Below, piece after piece: positions 38,064 through 46,357 of a stretch of 64,000 nt of DNA. Under the pieces are notes generated by a model that worked only from the letters and a program-made list of their open reading frames with translations, did not search any database and was not told the DNA's origin. The DNA is from Lentisphaerota bacterium (lineage in GTDB: Bacteria; Verrucomicrobiota; Lentisphaeria; Victivallales; Victivallaceae), in NCBI GenBank assembly GCA_015061865.1, contig SUVU01000001.1, positions 62,001 to 126,000 of the forward strand, written 5' to 3'. The first letter of the stretch is position 1. Each line of letters opens with the position of its first letter. Both the position numbers and the translations under genes were made by a program.

Positions 38064-38659
38064 TATTGCACCATGATAAAATCGTTGAAATTACGGTCGG
38101 TTATTGTTTCGACATCTTTGATTTGACTTTGGGTCAGAATATTGCGAACATCTGTTGCCGGATCATCGTCACTTTCAAACCCGTATGCTCCGGCAGGTTT
38201 TTGCAGCTGCATCAGGATTTCCGGACGGCACAATATCCGCCTGCTGCAGGAAACCGTGATATTGCGTTTCCATAACTCCTGCAGCAATTCCGGGGAGCCG
38301 GCGAAGCCGTGAAGCAGCAATTTCAGCTTAAACGGTTTGATAAGTTCAAATAACTCCTGATAACACCGCACGATATGCAAAACCACCGGTTTATGCATAT
38401 CCTGCGCAACGCTGAAAAAATAATGCAGAAATTCCTGTTGTACCGCTAAATCCGGTCCCCGCAATCTGTCCAAACCGACTTCGCCAAGTGCATGAAATCC
38501 GGCGAGTTTTTCAATATCATCGGGAGGTGAAAATTTTTCCGGCAAATGCCACGGGTGGTATTGACATGAACTGAAATATCCTGCCGCCGGTGTCAGAGTG
38601 GAAACTAAGGCGTTGACACCGGAAGCGGGGAGGTGATGGGTGTGAAAATCACTTGCCAT
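38063..38659 (-). CDS. TatD family hydrolase-like protein
   Basis: MASDFHTHHL; HALGEVGLDRLRGPDLAVQQEFLHYFFSVAQDMHKPVVLHIVR; LLHGFAGS. Start trimmed from 38716. Confidence 0.78.
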   Translation of the reverse strand: MASDFHTHHLPASGVNALVSTLTPAAGYFSSCQYHPWHLPEKFSPPDDIEKLAGFHALGEVGLDRLRGPDLAVQQEFLHYFFSVAQDMHKPVVLHIVRCYQELFELIKPFKLKLLLHGFAGSPELLQELWKRNITVSCSRRILCRPEILMQLQKPAGAYGFESDDDPATDVRNILTQSQIKDVETITDRNFNDFIMVQ

Positions 38660-39171
38660 CAGAGCATTTTTCCCACGCCGTTCAAAGTCGGAAAGCGCAG
38701 CCGCTGAATATGACACATCGCCAGTGCCAGTGCATCGGTGCTGTCCAACGGGATTTTTTCCACTTCGATACCGAATTCTGCCGCCAGCAGAAATGCGATC
38801 CGGGATTTATCCGCACTGCCGCTGCCGGTCGCCGCACGTTTGGCAACCGATGGCGTGTAAGCGTATGCCGGTACGTTATGTTCCGCCAGTGCCGTTAAAA
38901 TACCGCCGCGCGCCATGCCGAGAATGATTGCCGTTTTGGCGTTGCGCCCGACAAAAGGTTCTTCCAGAACTGCACAATCCGGGTGATACAGCGACACCAG
39001 TTCACTGATGCCGCCGAACAGCCGGTGCAGACACTCGGTATGCGGCATGGACGGCTTGTTGCGGATGACTCCGCAATCAAGTATTTCCATGCCGTCTCCG
39101 GCAGCCGGATCCGCACTGATAACACCGTAACCGGTAGTGCGGATCGCCGGGTCAATACCGAGGATTATCAT
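38659..39171 (-). CDS. ruvC: Crossover junction endodeoxyribonuclease RuvC
   Basis: MIILGIDPAIRTTGYGVI; AVLEEPFVGRNAKTAIILGMARGGILTALAEHNVPAYAYTPSVAKRAATGSGSADKSRI. Confidence 0.93.
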   Translation of the reverse strand: MIILGIDPAIRTTGYGVISADPAAGDGMEILDCGVIRNKPSMPHTECLHRLFGGISELVSLYHPDCAVLEEPFVGRNAKTAIILGMARGGILTALAEHNVPAYAYTPSVAKRAATGSGSADKSRIAFLLAAEFGIEVEKIPLDSTDALALAMCHIQRLRFPTLNGVGKML

Positions 39172-39174
39172 TGG

Positions 39175-40617
39175 TTATGCCCGCATAAATGCGGCGGCAG
39201 CTTTCAGCATGGATGCTTCGCCGAGCGCCGGAGCCATAATCTGCGCCGCAATGGGCATATTGCTGGCAGGATCGATTCCCGCCGGAATACTGATGCCGCA
39301 ATGACCGGACAAATTCAGCGCAATCGTGAAAATATCCGACAGATACATCTGCAGCGGATCGCTTTTTTCGTTGAATTTAAATGCCACGCCCGGAGAAACC
39401 GGAGTCAAAAGCAGATCGCATTTGGTAAACGCATCTTCAAAATCTTTGCGGATAAGCGTTCTCACCCGTTGCGCCCGCAGATAATAAGCATCATAATATC
39501 CGCTGGAAAGCACATACGTCCCCAACAGAATCCGGCGTTTTACCTCGTCGCCGAAACCGGCACCACGGGATTTGTAATAGGTGTCAACCAAGCCGTTGCC
39601 CTCTTTTCTGGCTCCGTAACGGATGCCGTCAAAACGGGCGAGGTTGGCACTGGCTTCGGCAGTGGCGATGATGTAATAGACTGCCACCGCATATTTGGTG
39701 TGCGGCAAAGAGACGTCAACGATTTCGCCGCCGAGCGCTTTGACTTTGGCAATGGTCTCATCCATGACTTTGGCAACGGCGGAATCCATGCCGCTGGTAA
39801 AGTATTCTTTGGGCAGACCGAATTTCAATCCGGCAAGCGAGCCGGATGCGGCACCTTCACGGGCGGCAGCGGCATAATTTCCGACTGCTGCGGGCAGGGT
39901 GGTGGAGTCATGGGGATCGGCTCCGGAAATTGCATCCAGAATGATACCGGCATCTTCGGCATCGTTGCACAGCGGACCGATTTGATCCAGACTGGAGGCA
40001 AATGCGACCAGCCCGTAACGGGAAACTCTGCCGTAGGTCGGTTTGACGCCGACCACGCCGCAGAATGCCGCCGGTTGACGGATCGAACCGCCGGTGTCAG
40101 AACCAAGAGCTGCCGGGGCAAAATCTGCTGCCACGCATGCGGCGGAACCGCCGGATGAACCGCCGGGAACTCTGCTGGTGTCCAGCGGGTTGGCAGTGCG
40201 TTTGAAAGCACTGTTTTCGCAGCTGGAACCCATGGCAAATTCATCCATATTCAATCTGCCGAACGGAATAAAACCCTGTTTTTTCAATCCTGATACCGCC
40301 GTGGCATCATAAGGGGATTTGACCGGTTCAAGCAATTTTGAGGCACAGGAACAGCGTTCACCTTTGACCGCAATATTGTCCTTGACTGCGATCGGCAGAC
40401 CGTCGAAGTCACTCAAAACTGCACCGGCGGCACGACGTTCATCCGAGGCACGGGCGGCATTGAGCATGTTTTCCCGGTCGATTTCCAGAAACGCACCGAT
40501 TTCGCCATCACGGGCGTCGATTTGTTTCAAATATTCCTGACAGAGTTCAATTGCCGAAAACTCTTTGTTTTTCAACGCATCGGCAAGTGAATGAAGTGTA
40601 GCTTTGCGGATATCCAT
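39175..40617 (-). CDS. gatA: Aspartyl/glutamyl-tRNA amidotransferase subunit A
   Basis: GLPIAVKDNIAVKG; RVPGGSSGGSAACVAADFAPAALGSDTGGSIRQPAAFCGVVGVKPTYGRVSRYGLVAFASSLDQIGP. Confidence 0.95.
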   Translation of the reverse strand: MDIRKATLHSLADALKNKEFSAIELCQEYLKQIDARDGEIGAFLEIDRENMLNAARASDERRAAGAVLSDFDGLPIAVKDNIAVKGERCSCASKLLEPVKSPYDATAVSGLKKQGFIPFGRLNMDEFAMGSSCENSAFKRTANPLDTSRVPGGSSGGSAACVAADFAPAALGSDTGGSIRQPAAFCGVVGVKPTYGRVSRYGLVAFASSLDQIGPLCNDAEDAGIILDAISGADPHDSTTLPAAVGNYAAAAREGAASGSLAGLKFGLPKEYFTSGMDSAVAKVMDETIAKVKALGGEIVDVSLPHTKYAVAVYYIIATAEASANLARFDGIRYGARKEGNGLVDTYYKSRGAGFGDEVKRRILLGTYVLSSGYYDAYYLRAQRVRTLIRKDFEDAFTKCDLLLTPVSPGVAFKFNEKSDPLQMYLSDIFTIALNLSGHCGISIPAGIDPASNMPIAAQIMAPALGEASMLKAAAAFMRA

Positions 40618-40620
40618 GAC

Positions 40621-40920
40621 TTATTCCTCCTCGCTGGGCAGGACTCTGGGCACGCGGATAAGTTCCTCGTGAATAACTCCCGGAGCGTTGGCAAGCATGT
40701 CCTGACGGGGGAAAGATTCTTTCGCAGCATCTTCACGCCAGACGTTGGTCAATGCCGCAGCGTGTGCCGTCGGCTCCACGCCGGTCACATCGACCTCTGC
40801 CAGTTCCGCAATGTAGTTGACCACACTGCTCAACTCGTTCTGGAGCTTTGCCTCCTGTTCGGGGGAAAGCTCCAGGCGCGCCAGATCAGCGACGTATTTG
40901 ATGTCGATACCTGAATCCAT
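40621..40920 (-). CDS. gatC: Aspartyl/glutamyl-tRNA amidotransferase subunit C
   Basis: IKYVADLARLELSPEQEAKLQNELSSVVNYIAELAEVDVTGVEPTAHA, directly upstream of gatA. Confidence 0.93.
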   Translation of the reverse strand: MDSGIDIKYVADLARLELSPEQEAKLQNELSSVVNYIAELAEVDVTGVEPTAHAAALTNVWREDAAKESFPRQDMLANAPGVIHEELIRVPRVLPSEEE

Positions 40921-42578
40921 CAGAGTTCGCCGCCTTTTTCAAGAGTCAAAGTTTTGGTGACCAGATCGCAGACGCTGGACGGACCGAAATACTGGATCGG
41001 GCCGGGATAGACAAAACTGGTTTCTGCTGCCCAGGCTTCACGATTGGCGGCAAACGCAGTAAACGGTGCGCCGTCCAGTTCGACCAACGCTTTGCGGATA
41101 ACCGGTTTGTCGGCACCGTGACGGCGTTCCATATTGAGCATCATCGTGATCGGAATACCGCCGGCGATCCATTCGGCTGCCGGTTTCATCGTGTTGCGGA
41201 CGCTGGACATGTAACCGGTACGGCCGGCACCGATCAACGCTGCGGCGTTGAAACCGAGGCTGTAGCAGTAGTCGGCATCGTAGTTTGACGGAGCCGCGCA
41301 GCGGCCCTCGTAACCGAAAAAGTGGGTCTGGGTGGCGAATTTGCCTTTGTAGGTGCCTTCAGCTTTCATCGCTTTGAGTTTGGTACCGACCATTTCCGCC
41401 AGCATTTTTTCGGTTTCGATCAGAGAAACCTGCACGTTGCCGTGGGGGTCACGGTCGTTGCAGAGCTGCATCTGGATACCGGCGGGCAGGGATTTGAATA
41501 CGCTGGCAGAAGCCGCAGAAAGTTTACCGGCGGCAAACGCCACTTTATCCGCTTTATCCATCACTTCGACAGCGGTGGCGTTGGCGGCGAGCAGATCGTT
41601 GAGTTCAGCGATCAGGACTTTGATCTCCGGGATGAATTCGACCAGACCTTCCGGGATCAGGGCCACACCGAAATTCATGCCGTTGGCGGCACGTTTGGCG
41701 ACGATGGCGGCGAGATTATCCACGATCTGACCGAGGGTCATTTTTTTCGCTGCGACTTCTTCAGAGATGATCGCCGCATTGGGCTGGGTCTGGAGCGCAC
41801 ACTCCAAAGCGATGTGAGAAGCTGAACGGCCCATTAATTTGACGAAGTGCCAATATTTTTTAGCGGAGTTGGCATCTCTGCCGATGTTGCCGATCAATTC
41901 GCTGTAAACACGGCAGGCGGTGTCGAAACCGAAACTGGCTTCGATCCACTCATTTTTGAGGTCGCCGTCGATCGTTTTGGGGCAGCCGATGACCTGGATC
42001 GGAATCCCGTTGCTTTTGAAGTATTCCGCCAGCACGCAGGCGTTGGTGTTGGAGTCGTCGCCGCCGATGATGACCAAAGCGGAAATGCCGTAGGTTTCGC
42101 AGCTTTTGCGGGCGGCGATGAACTGGGCTTCTTCTTCAAGTTTAGTACGGCCGGAACCGATCATGTCGAATCCGCCGGTGTTGCGGTAGGCATCGATGAT
42201 GTCGCCGGTCAATTCGATACATTCGTTTTTGACCAGACCATCGGGGCCTTTGAGGAAGCCGAACAGACGGCTTTCTTTATTCATGGATTTCAAACCGTCG
42301 AACAGACCGGCGATGACGTTGTGACCGCCGGGAGCCTGACCGCCGGAAAGGATCACACCGACGTTCACTGCCGGTTTGGATTCGCCTTTGCCGGGGGCAA
42401 AGGTCAGCACCGGACTGCCGAAAGTGCTTTTGAAAAGCGCCTGGATTTTTTCCACATCTGCCACGGCAGTGGTGGCTCCGCCTTCCTGTACGCAGACGGC
42501 GGCGCCATTCTGCAATGCGGCGGGAAGTTTGGGGGCGTAAGCGGCTCTGGCCTGCTGAAGCGGAGAAATTTTGTTCAT
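40920..42578 (-). CDS. pfp: Diphosphate--fructose-6-phosphate 1-phosphotransferase (PPi-PFK)
   Basis: [32 protein letters not shown] (GGDD signature of PPi enzymes); [37 protein letters not shown]. Confidence 0.93.
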   Translation of the reverse strand: MNKISPLQQARAAYAPKLPAALQNGAAVCVQEGGATTAVADVEKIQALFKSTFGSPVLTFAPGKGESKPAVNVGVILSGGQAPGGHNVIAGLFDGLKSMNKESRLFGFLKGPDGLVKNECIELTGDIIDAYRNTGGFDMIGSGRTKLEEEAQFIAARKSCETYGISALVIIGGDDSNTNACVLAEYFKSNGIPIQVIGCPKTIDGDLKNEWIEASFGFDTACRVYSELIGNIGRDANSAKKYWHFVKLMGRSASHIALECALQTQPNAAIISEEVAAKKMTLGQIVDNLAAIVAKRAANGMNFGVALIPEGLVEFIPEIKVLIAELNDLLAANATAVEVMDKADKVAFAAGKLSAASASVFKSLPAGIQMQLCNDRDPHGNVQVSLIETEKMLAEMVGTKLKAMKAEGTYKGKFATQTHFFGYEGRCAAPSNYDADYCYSLGFNAAALIGAGRTGYMSSVRNTMKPAAEWIAGGIPITMMLNMERRHGADKPVIRKALVELDGAPFTAFAANREAWAAETSFVYPGPIQYFGPSSVCDLVTKTLTLEKGGEL

Positions 42579-42629
42579 AATAATATTCCTTTATGTTGTT
42601 TAGTAAAAGATGTTATCATATAAAATAGC

Positions 42630-43400
42630 TCACATTTGCTGATTTATCAAGGCGGGCAGCACGGATTCCCACGGTTTTACGAAGCTCTTTTTGTCGCTGG
42701 TAAAGCAGTTGAACCGGATTATATGCCACAATGCGGCAAAACCGTCCCGCCAGCCGATCTTTTTGCCCTCGTTGTAACGGCGGGGGCGATAGGAGATCGG
42801 GACTTCCCAGATCCGCAATTTTCTGGACCGTGCCAGTTTGGCAGTCATTTCCACTTCGATTCCGAACCGCTGTGAAGTCAGAATCAGATTCTGGATCACT
42901 TCCCGGCGGAAACATTTATAGCAGGTTTCCATATCCGAGAGGTGAATGTCTGAAAACACATTGGAGAGAAACGTCAGAAATTTATTGCCCATTTCGTGTT
43001 TGAAATAGCGCACCTGACCCGGAGTATTCATAAAACGCGCACCGTATACGACATCGGCTTTACCATCGGTCAACGGCTGAAGTACCAGCGGATAATCTTC
43101 CGGGGTGTACTCGAAATCGGCATCCTGCACAATGACATAATCCAGTGTTGCCATGGCAAAACCACGGATAAGCGCTGCACCTTTGCCGCAATTTTTTTCC
43201 TGCTGAACCAGTTTTACTTCCGGTACGGCGGCAAACATCTGAAGTTTTTCCCAAGAGGCATCTTTGGAGGCATCGTTTACGATAATGATTTCACCGACTT
43301 CCGGTCTTGCCAGCACGGATTGAACGATTTGACAGATGGTCTTTTCCTCATTATATACCGGAATGACCACGGAAAGACATTTTTCAGGGATATTGTTCAT
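42630..43400 (-). CDS. Glycosyltransferase family 2 (dolichol-phosphate mannosyltransferase-like)
   Basis: LSVVIPVYNEEKTICQIVQSVLARPEVGEIIIVNDASKDAS; VIVQDADFEYTPEDYPLVLQPLTDGKADVVYGARF. Confidence 0.9.
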   Translation of the reverse strand: MNNIPEKCLSVVIPVYNEEKTICQIVQSVLARPEVGEIIIVNDASKDASWEKLQMFAAVPEVKLVQQEKNCGKGAALIRGFAMATLDYVIVQDADFEYTPEDYPLVLQPLTDGKADVVYGARFMNTPGQVRYFKHEMGNKFLTFLSNVFSDIHLSDMETCYKCFRREVIQNLILTSQRFGIEVEMTAKLARSRKLRIWEVPISYRPRRYNEGKKIGWRDGFAALWHIIRFNCFTSDKKSFVKPWESVLPALINQQM

Positions 43401-44209
43401 TATTTTTTACCGCCGCCAAGTTCTCTGGATCGTTTCGCCGCCATTCGCACCGCCTGCATGACATTGCCGGCGAAACCACCGGCGGCAAGCGCTTCCAGTC
43501 CGCGGCTGGTCGTGCCGGCAGGACTGGTGACCTGATCTTTCAAAACCGCCGGATGTTCGCCGGTTTTCAATACCATTTGAGCTGCGCCCAATACGGTCTG
43601 GGCAGCCAGTTTCAGCGCTGTGTCACGGCTCAAACCCTCTGCCACCCCGCCATCGGCAAGGCTCTGGATGAATTCAAATACATACGCCGGACCGCTGCCG
43701 GAAAGCGCAGTGACTGCATCCAGATCGCTCTCTTTGACCTGCATGACGATACCTACTGCGGAGAGTATCTGCTGTGCCAATTCGGCATCGGCGGCAAGAG
43801 CTTCCGCAGAAGCTGCAAATGCCGCTGCACCGCTGCCGACCAGTGCCGGAGTATTGGGCATGATCCTGATGACCCGTTTGGAACCGGTCAGTTCCGTCAG
43901 GCGGGAAATCGTCACCCCGGCGGCGATGGACAGGATGATTTTATCCTGCAGGATATCCCGGTGCGGGAGCAGGGCGGTTTCGATCTGCTGGGGTTTGACC
44001 GCCACCAGAATCGCTTGGGCCTGACTGATCCCCGGTCGCGGGGAATTGCTATCGACCGCGATCCCGGTGATTCGGGAGAAATTCGCAGCCGCAACCGGTG
44101 AAGGATCAAATGCACCAAGCTGAGCTGCCGCAAAAGTCCGGCTGTTTACCAAACCGCCGGCGATGGCACTTGCCATTTTGCCGCCGCCAATAAAATATAT
44201 CTCTTTCAT
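43400..44209 (-). CDS. proC: Pyrroline-5-carboxylate reductase
   Basis: YFIGGGKMASAIAGGL; VKPQQIETALL; RIMPNTPALVGSGAAAF; ALSGSGPAYVFEFIQSLADGGV; DQVTSPAGTTSRGLEAL. Confidence 0.93.
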   Translation of the reverse strand: MKEIYFIGGGKMASAIAGGLVNSRTFAAAQLGAFDPSPVAAANFSRITGIAVDSNSPRPGISQAQAILVAVKPQQIETALLPHRDILQDKIILSIAAGVTISRLTELTGSKRVIRIMPNTPALVGSGAAAFAASAEALAADAELAQQILSAVGIVMQVKESDLDAVTALSGSGPAYVFEFIQSLADGGVAEGLSRDTALKLAAQTVLGAAQMVLKTGEHPAVLKDQVTSPAGTTSRGLEALAAGGFAGNVMQAVRMAAKRSRELGGGKK

Positions 44210-44215
44210 AAGGCG

Positions 44216-45031
44216 TTACCCCTGTTTGCTCATCGAAATTATCTGCCATATCATGATTCCTGCGCCGAGCAGGAACAAATACCACGAAAACCAGGCGATT
44301 TTGCCGCGTTTGACGATTTTGACCAGCAATATCAGCGATGCCAGACTTACCAGCGCTGAAATAGTAAAGCCGGTCAGCAAATGCCAGAGGTTGAACTCAT
44401 CAAGTTTGAATCCCGCTTGCACCAGTTCAATGATTTCCAGCAGCACGGCCCCGGCGATCGCCGGCAGTGCCAGCAGAAATGAAAACGTCGCCGCCGCTTC
44501 AAACTTCACTCCGGAAAGGATCCCCGCTGCGATCGTACTGCCGGAACGGGAGATGCCGGGGACGATCGCCAGCATCTGGGCAAAACCGGTGGTCAGAGCC
44601 TGCCGGAGTGAGATGTCTTTCAATTCAGTATTGGATTGCGCTGCCAGTTTCGGTTTGCCGGTCAGACGGAGCAGGGATGCCGTGATGAGAAAGCCCAATG
44701 CCAAAGAGAGCATATCGCCGAACATTTTATCAATAAGACCGCTTTTTTTCAGCAGAATTCCGGCGATCCCGGCTGGAATTGAACCGACAATGACCATGCA
44801 GAGCAAGTGCAATTGGTCTTTGCGGAAAAATCCGAGCAGCGTATGGATGTAAAAAGCGCAGATCGCAACCAGTGACCCGGCGTGGAGAACGATCCCCAGC
44901 GAGACACTGGATTCCGGGTCGATGCCGCAGAAATTGCTTAACAGCGCCAGATGACCGGAGGAGCTGACCGGCAGAAATTCGGTTACTCCCTGAATCACCG
45001 CCAGCAGAATAACAATCAAAAACGAGTTCAT
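44216..45031 (-). CDS. uppP: Undecaprenyl-diphosphatase UppP/BacA
   Basis: AVIQGVTEFLPVSSSGHLALL; AMLAIVPGISRSGSTIAAGI. Confidence 0.93.
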   Translation of the reverse strand: MNSFLIVILLAVIQGVTEFLPVSSSGHLALLSNFCGIDPESSVSLGIVLHAGSLVAICAFYIHTLLGFFRKDQLHLLCMVIVGSIPAGIAGILLKKSGLIDKMFGDMLSLALGFLITASLLRLTGKPKLAAQSNTELKDISLRQALTTGFAQMLAIVPGISRSGSTIAAGILSGVKFEAAATFSFLLALPAIAGAVLLEIIELVQAGFKLDEFNLWHLLTGFTISALVSLASLILLVKIVKRGKIAWFSWYLFLLGAGIMIWQIISMSKQG

Positions 45032-45051
45032 AAATCAAGCCTTTTTATTAA

Positions 45052-45306
45052 TTATTTTTTTGGTGCTGTCGCCGGAGCAGGAGTTTTTTTATCATCACTG
45101 CCGGAGGATTTTTGCGCATCCGGCATCAGGACACTGTCTCCGGTACTTTTGGTTTTTTCCCAGGCATTGTCTCCGGCGTTTTTGGTCTGAGTCCACGCTT
45201 CACGGAGTTCGGTCTGCCTGTTGCGGTAATAAAAGAAAAATACCGCAGCTGCACCTATGATCAAGGTCAGCAAAATTCCGAATATTACACCGCATGAAAA
45301 TCTCAT
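45052..45306 (-). CDS. Small membrane-anchored hypothetical protein
   Basis: One N-terminal TM segment (FGILLTLIIGAAAVFFFYY) and a hydrophilic tail; abuts the XRE gene. Confidence 0.5.
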   Translation of the reverse strand: MRFSCGVIFGILLTLIIGAAAVFFFYYRNRQTELREAWTQTKNAGDNAWEKTKSTGDSVLMPDAQKSSGSDDKKTPAPATAPKK

Positions 45307-46103
45307 CGCGACCTCTTGTTTTTCTGTTTTTTGTTAGTGAATTCATGTACCGGGGTTATGCCCATTTCCAACAGCGGCAATTTCCAGCGCACCTGATCTG
45401 CCTCAAACTGCTGAGATGGAAAAAAAGAATCCCAATGAGCCGAATCATTTTTCCGGCTGGGGATAATGCGGAAGGTATTATCATTGAATCCGTACAGCTC
45501 CAGTGATGAGGTTCCTTCCGGTAATTTATCCGTCACCAGCAGCCGGAGGGTGCCGCAATGCGGCAATGCCAGACTTGCTCCATCTGCCAGTATCAATACT
45601 GTGCCGGGCAGGGGAGAGGAGATGGAGGCCATATTGGTCGTCCGGTGCCGGGCGTAAGTTTCCAGCGGGATGCTGTGATCAAAAACGTTCATATCATTGA
45701 GCATTATCACCGGAATACCTGATTTTTTTTGTTCAGGAGCCTCTGCCAGGAAATAGTCATTGCACAAATTTTTCCAGTGGTTCTGCTCTCCGGAGATATC
45801 GCATGGGGTTTCCGGCATCAGGATGCTGACATCCGGATCAGGCTGAACCGGGGTGGACGGTTCATCTTGCGAGCCTGCTCTTGCCATCATCAGTTGGAAA
45901 CGCAATCTGCCGGCTTCGTCGGCGGGGACATCCATTATTTCCAGCATCATGCGGAACTGCTCCATACGCGGCAGAGCGACGCCGTGCATAAATTGCGACA
46001 CCAGTGCATCAGACATTCCCAGTTTTACGGCAAGATCTTTCTGCCTCACCCCGGAACGTTTCTGCAATTCCCGCAATTTTTGAGCAAACTTTTTTTTGAA
46101 CAT
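45303..46103 (-). CDS. Helix-turn-helix (XRE family) transcriptional regulator with uncharacterised C-terminal domain
   Basis: FAQKLRELQKRSGVRQKDLAVKLGMSDALVSQFMHGVALPRMEQFRMMLEIMD. Start trimmed from 46142. Confidence 0.8.
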   Translation of the reverse strand: MFKKKFAQKLRELQKRSGVRQKDLAVKLGMSDALVSQFMHGVALPRMEQFRMMLEIMDVPADEAGRLRFQLMMARAGSQDEPSTPVQPDPDVSILMPETPCDISGEQNHWKNLCNDYFLAEAPEQKKSGIPVIMLNDMNVFDHSIPLETYARHRTTNMASISSPLPGTVLILADGASLALPHCGTLRLLVTDKLPEGTSSLELYGFNDNTFRIIPSRKNDSAHWDSFFPSQQFEADQVRWKLPLLEMGITPVHEFTNKKQKNKRSR

Positions 46104-46168
46104 ATATTCTGCTTTCCCCGCTGCAAAATTCCGTTGATCCAAGTTCGGATAAACACACCCACACTTAT

Positions 46169-46196
46169 AATATACATCTTTTTTCAGTAGTTACAA
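46169..46196 (-). promoter_or_regulatory. Putative promoter of the XRE regulator
   Basis: Minus strand TTGTAA-N16-TATATT. Confidence 0.55.
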
Positions 46197-46233
46197 CCAT
46201 CATCCTGAACCATTATGAGGTTTTTCGGGCAAT

Positions 46234-46356
46234 AAAGAACGGGGCGGGGGCTCCGGGGAGAAGCCTGATTCCCGCCCCGTGGGTGTGGGGGCGTCGGAAA
46301 GAACGGGGCGGGGGCTCCGGGGAGAAGCCTGATTCCCGCCCCGTGGGTGTGGGGGC
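46234..46356 (-). terminator. Tandem duplicated intrinsic terminator (two 59-bp copies)
   Basis: 46234..46292 and 46298..46356 read identically: AAAGAACGGGGCGGGGGCTCCGGGGAGAAGCCTGATTCCCGCCCCGTGGGTGTGGGGGC. Each has ACGGGGCGGG/CCCGCCCCGT arms; minus strand reads ...CCCGCCCCGTTCTTT. Confidence 0.85.
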
Positions 46357-46357
46357 A

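Noticed and set aside
40621-40920. gatCA without gatB considered anomalous
   Set aside because: gatB is commonly unlinked from gatCA; nothing in the window makes this unusual.
46234-46356. Two identical repeats considered as a minimal CRISPR array
   Set aside because: Unit is 59 bp with only a 5-nt spacer and terminator-like hairpins placed directly after a stop codon.
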